This document shows positions 59,479-64,000 of a stretch of DNA of 64,000 nucleotides, piece by piece (the stretch's first letter is position 1; each line of letters opens with the position of its first letter). Source of the DNA: Catenulispora acidiphila DSM 44928 (GTDB lineage: Bacteria; Actinomycetota; Actinomycetes; Streptomycetales; Catenulisporaceae). The stretch covers positions 8,846,229-8,910,228 of the forward strand of contig NC_013131.1 of NCBI RefSeq assembly GCF_000024025.1, read 5' to 3'. The notes beneath the pieces are model-generated. The model was given only the letters and a program-made list of their open reading frames with translations. It did not search any database and was not told where the DNA came from. The translations under genes were made by a program, and so were the position numbers.

Positions 59479-60477
59479 ATGGAAGACAGCGGGAGCGCCG
59501 CTGAGCGGCGGCTCGGGGTGGGGTTCGGGATCGCGGCGTATGGGGCGTGGGGACTGTTCCCGCTCTACTGGCCGCTGCTGGAGCCCGCGGGAGCCGGCGA
59601 GATCCTCGCGCACCGGATGGCGTGGTCGCTGCTGGCCGTGCTGATACTGCTGGCCCTGCGGCGCGTGCCGGACGGGGTGGCGCGCTGGGGGTGGGTCCGC
59701 GAGATCGTGCGGACGCCGCGCAAGGTGGCACTGCTCGCGGCGGCGGCCGTCGCGATCTCCGTCAACTGGTTCGTCTACATCTGGTCGGTGAACCACGGCC
59801 ACACCGTCGACACCGCCTTCGGGTACTTCATCAACCCGCTGGTGACCGTGCTGTTCGGGGTCTTCCTGCTGCGCGAGCGCCTGCGGCGGCTCCAGTGGGC
59901 CGCGGTGGGGATCGGCGCGGTCGCGGTACTGGTGCTGGCCGTCGGGTACGGCAAGGCGCCGTGGATCGCCCTGGTGCTGGCGTGCAGCTTCGGGACCTAC
60001 GGGCTGCTGAAGAAGCTCGCGGCGGTACCGGCGGCCGAGGCGATGGCGGTGGAGTCCACCCTGCAGTTCCTCCCGGCGATCGGCTACCTGGTGTGGCTCG
60101 CAAGCCAGGGCACGCTGGACTTCGCGCACCACGGCGCCGGCAACACCGGCCTGCTGATCCTCGCCGGCCCGGTCACGGTCGTCCCGCTGATCTGCTTCGG
60201 CGCGGCGGCCAACCGGCTGCCCCTGTCGGTGGTCGGACTCCTTCAGTTCCTGGCGCCGATCCTGCAGTTCCTGTGCGGCGTGCTGGTGCAGCACGAGTCG
60301 GTGCCGCCGGCCCGGCTGGCCGGCTTCCTGATCGTCTGGCTCGCGCTGGTGCTGCTGACGGTGGACGCGCTGCGGAATGCCCGGAGGCGCCCCGGGCGAG
60401 CCGCTTCGACTCAGGTCCCGCTGGCGGAGGCTGAGGTTGAAGCCGACGCCGCGACGGCGGCCGTCGCACAGGCCTAG
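59479..60477 (+). CDS. rarD: EamA/RarD-family transporter
   Basis: About 332 residues with ten hydrophobic helices. GIAAYGAWGLFPLYWPLLEP and EILAHRMAWSLLAVL, then NWFVYIWSVNHGHTVDTAFG and YFINPLVTVLFGVFLLRERL, are the RarD signature. The second half-repeat has FGTYGLLKKLAAVPAAEAMAV. Physiological substrate not established (chloramphenicol-sensitivity related in Pseudomonas). ATG at 59479; an in-frame GTG nine bases upstream is an alternative. Convergent with the MarR gene. Confidence 0.92.
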   Translation: MEDSGSAAERRLGVGFGIAAYGAWGLFPLYWPLLEPAGAGEILAHRMAWSLLAVLILLALRRVPDGVARWGWVREIVRTPRKVALLAAAAVAISVNWFVYIWSVNHGHTVDTAFGYFINPLVTVLFGVFLLRERLRRLQWAAVGIGAVAVLVLAVGYGKAPWIALVLACSFGTYGLLKKLAAVPAAEAMAVESTLQFLPAIGYLVWLASQGTLDFAHHGAGNTGLLILAGPVTVVPLICFGAAANRLPLSVVGLLQFLAPILQFLCGVLVQHESVPPARLAGFLIVWLALVLLTVDALRNARRRPGRAASTQVPLAEAEVEADAATAAVAQA

Positions 60478-60482
60478 GCCGC

Positions 60483-60956
60483 TTACTCCCCGTCCACCTC
60501 GACGTCGGACACCGCCGCCAGCATGCTCGACAGCACCTTGACACAGGCGTCCACGTCGCCCCGCGTCAGTGCGCCGCCGACCTGGCCGAGCAATCCGCGC
60601 TCGCGGGCGATCACGGCCTCGATGGCGGCGCGGCCGGGGTCGGTGAGGCGGATCAGCGACGAGCGGCGGTGCGCCGGGTTCGGGACGGCCTCGACCAGGC
60701 CGCGCGCGGCGGCGTCGTTCACCGTGCGCTGCACGAACTGCCGGCTCAGTGCCTGCGCGCGGCCCATCTGCGGCACGGTCATCGGGCCGGCCAGGCGCAG
60801 CATGTCCAGCACCGCGCGCACTCCGACGCCGATGCCCTCGATCTCCTCGCCCAGCTCGACCTTGCGCAGGACGCGCCGGTACAGCGGTCCGACCAGCAGG
60901 TAGATCTCGGCGAGCCGCGCGGCGAGTTCCTCGGGCGGCAGCGGTTCCTCGGGCAC
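60483..60956 (-). CDS. MarR-family transcriptional regulator
   Basis: 157 residues from a GTG at 60956. LVGPLYRRVLRKVELGEEIE is the dimer helix. The winged HTH is MTVPQMGRAQALSRQFVQRT through VNDAAARGLVEAVPNPAHRR, with SSLIRLTDPGRAAIE as the wing and following helix. It probably represses itself and the divergent hydrolase gene: two palindromic sites lie in the 57-base spacer. No ribosome site is obvious, so leaderless translation is possible. A much longer frame upstream is antisense to the hydrolase and was rejected. Confidence 0.9.
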   Translation of the reverse strand: MPEEPLPPEELAARLAEIYLLVGPLYRRVLRKVELGEEIEGIGVGVRAVLDMLRLAGPMTVPQMGRAQALSRQFVQRTVNDAAARGLVEAVPNPAHRRSSLIRLTDPGRAAIEAVIARERGLLGQVGGALTRGDVDACVKVLSSMLAAVSDVEVDGE

Positions 60957-60966
60957 GGCTTCATTA

Positions 60967-61014
60967 TGACACCTGGGTTGCCAACCTGCCGCGAGAATGG
61001 CACCTTGGGTGTCA
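60967..61014. promoter_or_regulatory. Two palindromic operator-like sites between marR and hydrolase
   Basis: Site 1 TGACACCTGGGTTGCCA (60967-60983) and site 2 TGGCACCTTGGGTGTCA (60998-61014) both fit TGRCACC-n3-GKTGYCA. Their centres are 31 bp apart, three helical turns. Site 2 runs into the hydrolase ATG and site 1 lies 11 bases from the regulator GTG, as expected for MarR autorepression. Confidence 0.65.
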
Positions 61015-61823
61015 TGAACGCGACGCACTCCGTGTCCCTGCCCGACGGCGGCCGGCTGGCCTACCGCGACGAGGGCAGCGGCCCGCTCGTCGTGCTCCTC
61101 CACGGCGGCTTCCTCGACCACCGCCAGTGGAACGCGCAGCTGCAGAGCCTTCCCGCGGACTTCCGCACCGTCGCTCCCGACGCCCGCGGCCACGGCGACA
61201 GCACCGTCGCCGCCGCCCCGTTCCGGCACACCGACGACGTCGCGGCCCTGATCCGCCACTTCGACGCCGGCCCGGCGATCCTGGTCGGCGTCTCGATGGG
61301 CGCCGCGACCGCGACCGACACCGCCCTGGAACACCCCGAGCTGGTCCGCGCGCTCGTGGTCAGCGGCGCGGGCACCAGCGAACCGGAATTCGCCGACGGC
61401 TGGACCGCGCGGACCCTGGCGGCGATCTGGCCGCCGCTGTCCGCCGGCGACGTCGCGGGCGCCCTGAAGATCTGGAACTCCCTCACCACCGGCCCGCACC
61501 GCGACCCGGCCGACCTGGACCCCGCGATCCCGGCGCTGATCGCCGAGATGACAGCCAAGACCTGGGCCAAACACACGGACACCAAGGACTGGTCCAGCCA
61601 CGCCGAGAACACCTGGGCCCGCGCCGCACACCTGAGCATCCCGCTCCTGGCGGTGATCGGCGGCGCCGACTCCGACGACCACCGGCACAACGCCGAACGC
61701 CTCGCCGCCGGCGTAACCGGCGCCCGCACGGTCACGATCGCCGACGCCGCGCACTACCCGAACATGGAGCACCCCGAGGAGTTCGACATGATCCTCACCG
61801 AGTTCATCGACACGCTGAGCTGA
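61014..61823 (+). CDS. Alpha/beta hydrolase
   Basis: 269 residues. The oxyanion segment is LLHGGFLDHRQW, the nucleophile Ser94 lies in VGVSMGAAT, the acid is probably in IGGADSDDH and the catalytic His near 247 in DAAHYPNMEHPEEF. Substrate unknown; in a MarR-controlled divergent pair a detoxifying esterase role would fit. The ATG overlaps an operator-like site and has no Shine-Dalgarno sequence. Its last ~14 codons with the stop are the first unit of a six-copy tandem repeat array downstream. Confidence 0.9.
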   Translation: MNATHSVSLPDGGRLAYRDEGSGPLVVLLHGGFLDHRQWNAQLQSLPADFRTVAPDARGHGDSTVAAAPFRHTDDVAALIRHFDAGPAILVGVSMGAATATDTALEHPELVRALVVSGAGTSEPEFADGWTARTLAAIWPPLSAGDVAGALKIWNSLTTGPHRDPADLDPAIPALIAEMTAKTWAKHTDTKDWSSHAENTWARAAHLSIPLLAVIGGADSDDHRHNAERLAAGVTGARTVTIADAAHYPNMEHPEEFDMILTEFIDTLS

Positions 61824-62350
61824 AAGCCCGCCGGACTCACAAAGAAGGCGCGCCGACGAGCCGAACACGGAGTACCCGGTAGTTTCGACATGATCCTCAT
61901 CGAGTTCATCGACGCGCTGAACTGACAGCCCGCCGGACCCACAAAAAAAGGCGCGCCGCCGAGCCGAACACGGAGCGCCCGATGGTTTCGACATGACCCT
62001 CACCGAGTTCATCGACGCGCTGAACTGACAGCCCGCCGGACCCACAAAAAAAGGCGCGCCGCCGAGCCGAACACGGAGCGCCCGATGGTTTCGACATGAC
62101 CCTCACCGAGTTCATCGACACGCTGAACTGACAGCCCGCCGGACCCACGAAAAAGCGCGCCGACGAGCCGAACACGGAGTACCCGGTAGTTTCGACATGA
62201 TCCTCATCGAGTTCATCGACGCGCTGGGCTGAAAGCTTGCCGGGGCTCGCAAAAAGCGCGCTGACAAGCCGAACACGAAGCACCCGGTAGTTTCGACATG
62301 ACCCTCACCGAGTTCATCGACACGCCGAGCTGAAAGCCCGCCGGACCCAC
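61782..62350 (+). repeat. Six tandem ~102-bp units repeating the hydrolase 3' end and stop
   Basis: This fills the gap to the next gene. The TTCGACATG core has its ATG at 61788 (inside the hydrolase gene), 61890, 61993, 62096, 62197 and 62298, spacings 102, 103, 103, 101, 101. Each extra unit encodes a diverged mini-tail (such as MILIEFIDALN then TGA; others read MTLTEFID..). A linker follows with an A-rich run, GCGCGCCGACGAGCCGAACA and CCCGGTAGTT. Units 2 and 3 are almost identical. The linker holds the left arm of the terminator that closes the array. Confidence 0.95.
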
Positions 62351-62355
62351 GAAAA

Positions 62356-62388
62356 AGCGCGCCGACGACATCCCGTCGTCGGCGCGCT
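62356..62388. terminator. Strong hairpin, probably bidirectional
   Basis: AGCGCGCCGACGA pairs perfectly with TCGTCGGCGCGCT (13 bp) around a 7-base loop, between the repeat array and the convergent polyprenyl synthase stop (62417). An A-run lies to the left, which serves as T-run for minus-strand transcription. Confidence 0.85.
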
Positions 62389-62416
62389 CTTGGCTCAGCT
62401 CAAGAGTTCCGCGGCG

Positions 62417-63472
62417 CTACACCGTCCGCGAGATCACCACGTCGCACACCGCGCGCAGCGCTTCCTTCGCCGGCACCTCCGGCAGGGGCTCCAGCACCGA
62501 CTTCGCCTTCTCCGCGTATCCGCGCACGACGTCCCGGGCCTGTCCCATGCTCGGGTGCGCGCGCAGGAGTGCCAGCGCCTCGTCGAAGGCGGCGTCGTCG
62601 GTCGACAGGTCGGTGTGCAGGAGGTCCTGCAGGCGGGCGGTCTCGGGGTCGGCTGAGCCGTCCATCGCCAGGGCGATCAGCATCGGGAGGGTGTGGACAC
62701 CTTCGCGGAGGTCGATGCCGGGGGTCTTGCCGGACTGCTCGGATTCCGAGGCGATGTCCAGGAGGTCGTCGGAGAGTTGGAAGGCGACGCCGAACAGTTC
62801 GCCGAAGTCCGCCAGTATGCGTTCCTGCTCCGCGGTGCAGCCGGCGAACATGGCGCCGAAGCGGGCGGCGGTGGCGATCAGCGAGCCGGTCTTGCCGGCC
62901 AGGACTTCCAGGTGGTGGTCCACCGGGTTCTGGCCGTTCTTCGGGCCCACCGACTCGGAGATCTGGCCGCTCACCAGACGCTCGAAGGTCTCCGCCTGGA
63001 TCCGGACGGCGTCCGGTCCCAGCTCGGAGAGCAGGGTCGAGGCGCGGGCGAACAGGAAGTCGCCGGACAGGATGGCCAGCGAGTTGTCCCAGCGCTGGTT
63101 CGCCGAGGCCACGCCGCGGCGCAGGGCCGCCTCGTCCATGACGTCGTCGTGGTAGAGCGTGGCCAGGTGGGTCAGCTCGATCACCACGGCGGCCTCGACG
63201 ACGCCGGCGCGGGCCGCGTCGCCGAACTGCGCGGCCAGCAGCACCAGCAGCGGCCGGGTGCGCTTGCCGCCGGCCTGGGCCAGGTGCGAGGTGATCTCGC
63301 TGATGTAGGCGTGGTCGCTGCGGGTGTACTCCAGCAGCACCTCCTCCACGCGCAGCAGGCCGTCCTTGAGGGCCACGGACAGGGCCTCGTCCTGCTGCAT
63401 GGCGATTGCGAACGGACCCCAGCCCGACGACGTCTGATGAAGCGGCGGGGTCAGCGTGCCGGGAGTACTCAC
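62417..63472 (-). CDS. Polyprenyl diphosphate synthase (menaquinone side-chain type)
   Basis: 351 residues from the GTG at 63472 with GGAAGG upstream. It condenses isopentenyl diphosphate units into an all-trans chain. The first Asp-rich motif is LYHDDVMDEA, the second LSDDLLDIAS; GGKRTRPLLVLLAAQ and GKTGSLIATAARFGA are conserved segments. Adjacent to the nuo operon end, as in Streptomyces, which suggests the menaquinone side chain or a related quinone. A 395-residue longer frame exists but starts with unrelated sequence. Confidence 0.92.
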   Translation of the reverse strand: MSTPGTLTPPLHQTSSGWGPFAIAMQQDEALSVALKDGLLRVEEVLLEYTRSDHAYISEITSHLAQAGGKRTRPLLVLLAAQFGDAARAGVVEAAVVIELTHLATLYHDDVMDEAALRRGVASANQRWDNSLAILSGDFLFARASTLLSELGPDAVRIQAETFERLVSGQISESVGPKNGQNPVDHHLEVLAGKTGSLIATAARFGAMFAGCTAEQERILADFGELFGVAFQLSDDLLDIASESEQSGKTPGIDLREGVHTLPMLIALAMDGSADPETARLQDLLHTDLSTDDAAFDEALALLRAHPSMGQARDVVRGYAEKAKSVLEPLPEVPAKEALRAVCDVVISRTV

Positions 63473-63647
63473 TGCGGCGGCCTTCCAGGTCGGGCGGTGG
63501 TGGGCGGTCGGTCGGGGTCGCGCTCGTTCGTCAAAAGATGCTTCACAGGTTGGTCCTAGGTTATCTGGCAGCACTTTCGAGCAAGAGGCACCCCGGCCGG
63601 TCACCGTACCGCGCCGGTGCTTTGCTCGGCGAAAGAGGAAAAACGAC

Positions 63648-63677
63648 CGCCCCGGACCGCCGAAGCGGTCCGGGGCG
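63648..63677 (-). terminator. Hairpin terminator of the nuo operon
   Basis: CGCCCCGGACCGC pairs perfectly with GCGGTCCGGGGCG (13 bp) around CGAA, 18 bases beyond the nuoN stop (63696). Confidence 0.9.
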
Positions 63678-63695
63678 TCGCTGTGCGTGGCCGGG

Positions 63696-64000
63696 CTACT
63701 GCACGAAGTACGCCGCCTTGTTCGCGAGGTCCAGCGCGATCTGCGGGAGCACGCCGAGCGCGATCGTCAGCGCCACCGAGACGGTGAGCGCGATCGTGGT
63801 CATCGGCGAGGGCACGACCACGACCGGACCGGACACCTCGTCCCGGAGCGGCTCGCTGAAGTACATCAGGACGATGACACGCACGTAGAAGAACGCCGCC
63901 GCCGCCGAGGCGATCACCCCGACGATCACCAGCGGCCAGGCGCCGCCGTCGATCGCCGCCGTGAACAGCGCGAACTTCCCGGTGAAGCCGGAGGTCAGCG
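63696..64000 (-). CDS. nuoN: NADH-quinone oxidoreductase subunit N, C-terminal part
   Basis: Cut by the window edge; about 101 C-terminal residues are visible. GFTGKFALFTAAIDGGAWPL, then VIVGVIASAAAAFFYVRVIV and MYFSEP are diagnostic of NuoN (antiporter-like subunit of complex I): the first holds the conserved Lys of the proton channel, the second is the helix before the C terminus. It is the last gene of nuo operons, which agrees with the strong terminator just after it. Confidence 0.93.
   Translation of the reverse strand, partial: LTSGFTGKFALFTAAIDGGAWPLVIVGVIASAAAAFFYVRVIVLMYFSEPLRDEVSGPVVVVPSPMTTIALTVSVALTIALGVLPQIALDLANKAAYFVQ

Noticed and set aside
60957-62045. Extension of the MarR frame to 520 residues through the repeat array
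   Set aside because: It is antisense to the alpha/beta hydrolase and the tail array; the MarR domain begins at the GTG at 60956.
61782-62350. CRISPR array
   Set aside because: Whole units repeat, including former coding sequence; there are no short repeats with unique spacers and no cas genes.
1-64000. tRNA, rRNA, insertion sequence or integrase genes
   Set aside because: No cloverleaf-like or rRNA-like stretch was recognised in any gap and no transposase or integrase motif was found in any plausible gene; short ncRNAs cannot be excluded by eye.

Overview
The window is about 70% GC, densely coded, rich in GTG starts and 4-base GTGA/ATGA gene overlaps. It carries actinobacterial signatures: a SigG-type ECF sigma factor, NarL two-component pairs, KorAB, an actinobacterial OB-fold protein and a polyprenyl synthase beside nuoN. 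It is a chromosomal piece of a high-GC actinomycete. Catenulispora or a relative is a guess that the sequence alone cannot settle.

Layout. (1) About 1-32.5 kb is a cell-surface polysaccharide locus. It has eleven glycosyltransferases (GT2 and GT4 types), a GT-C/PMT-like enzyme, a YfhO-type membrane glycosyltransferase coupled to a polyprenyl-phosphate GT2, an LPG-flippase-like protein and a Wzm/Wzt-type ABC exporter. It also has five enzyme families that together match the WbpA-B-E-D-I route to UDP-2,3-diacetamido-2,3-dideoxymannuronic acid. Embedded in it are a small secreted peptide gene divergent from a LuxR-type regulator (18.1-19.5 kb) and a Uma2-family gene (27.4 kb). (2) About 32.6-39.8 kb is housekeeping and regulation: ACT protein, acyl-CoA thioesterase, membrane protein, RibD/DHFR-like reductase, short STAS protein, SigG-like sigma factor, glutaminase and a two-component system. 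(3) About 39.9-50.5 kb is an unusual phosphate-type (Pst) transport operon on the minus strand. It has three substrate-binding-like proteins, two of them with a C-terminal membrane anchor, a sortase fold lacking its catalytic residues, PstC, PstA and PstB. (4) About 51-64 kb holds DUF1508-like proteins, UDP-glucose dehydrogenase, KorAB, a KimA-type transporter fused to an OB-fold domain, RarD, a divergent MarR/hydrolase pair, a polyprenyl diphosphate synthase and the 3' end of nuoN.

The most unusual feature is a recurring structure at gene 3' ends. At about ten genes, the last codons (usually with the stop codon) are the first unit of a tandem repeat running into the following spacer, with a different sequence and unit length at each site (11, 13, 20, 27, 53 and about 102 bp, among others). 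The largest array repeats the tail of an alpha/beta hydrolase gene six times. I know of no name for this pattern; it could be a local slippage regime or a functional arrangement.

The surface-glycan genes fit one model: nucleotide-sugar enzymes supply precursors, cytoplasmic glycosyltransferases assemble a chain, the ABC transporter exports it, and the GT2/YfhO and PMT-like enzymes decorate products outside the membrane from polyprenyl-linked sugars.
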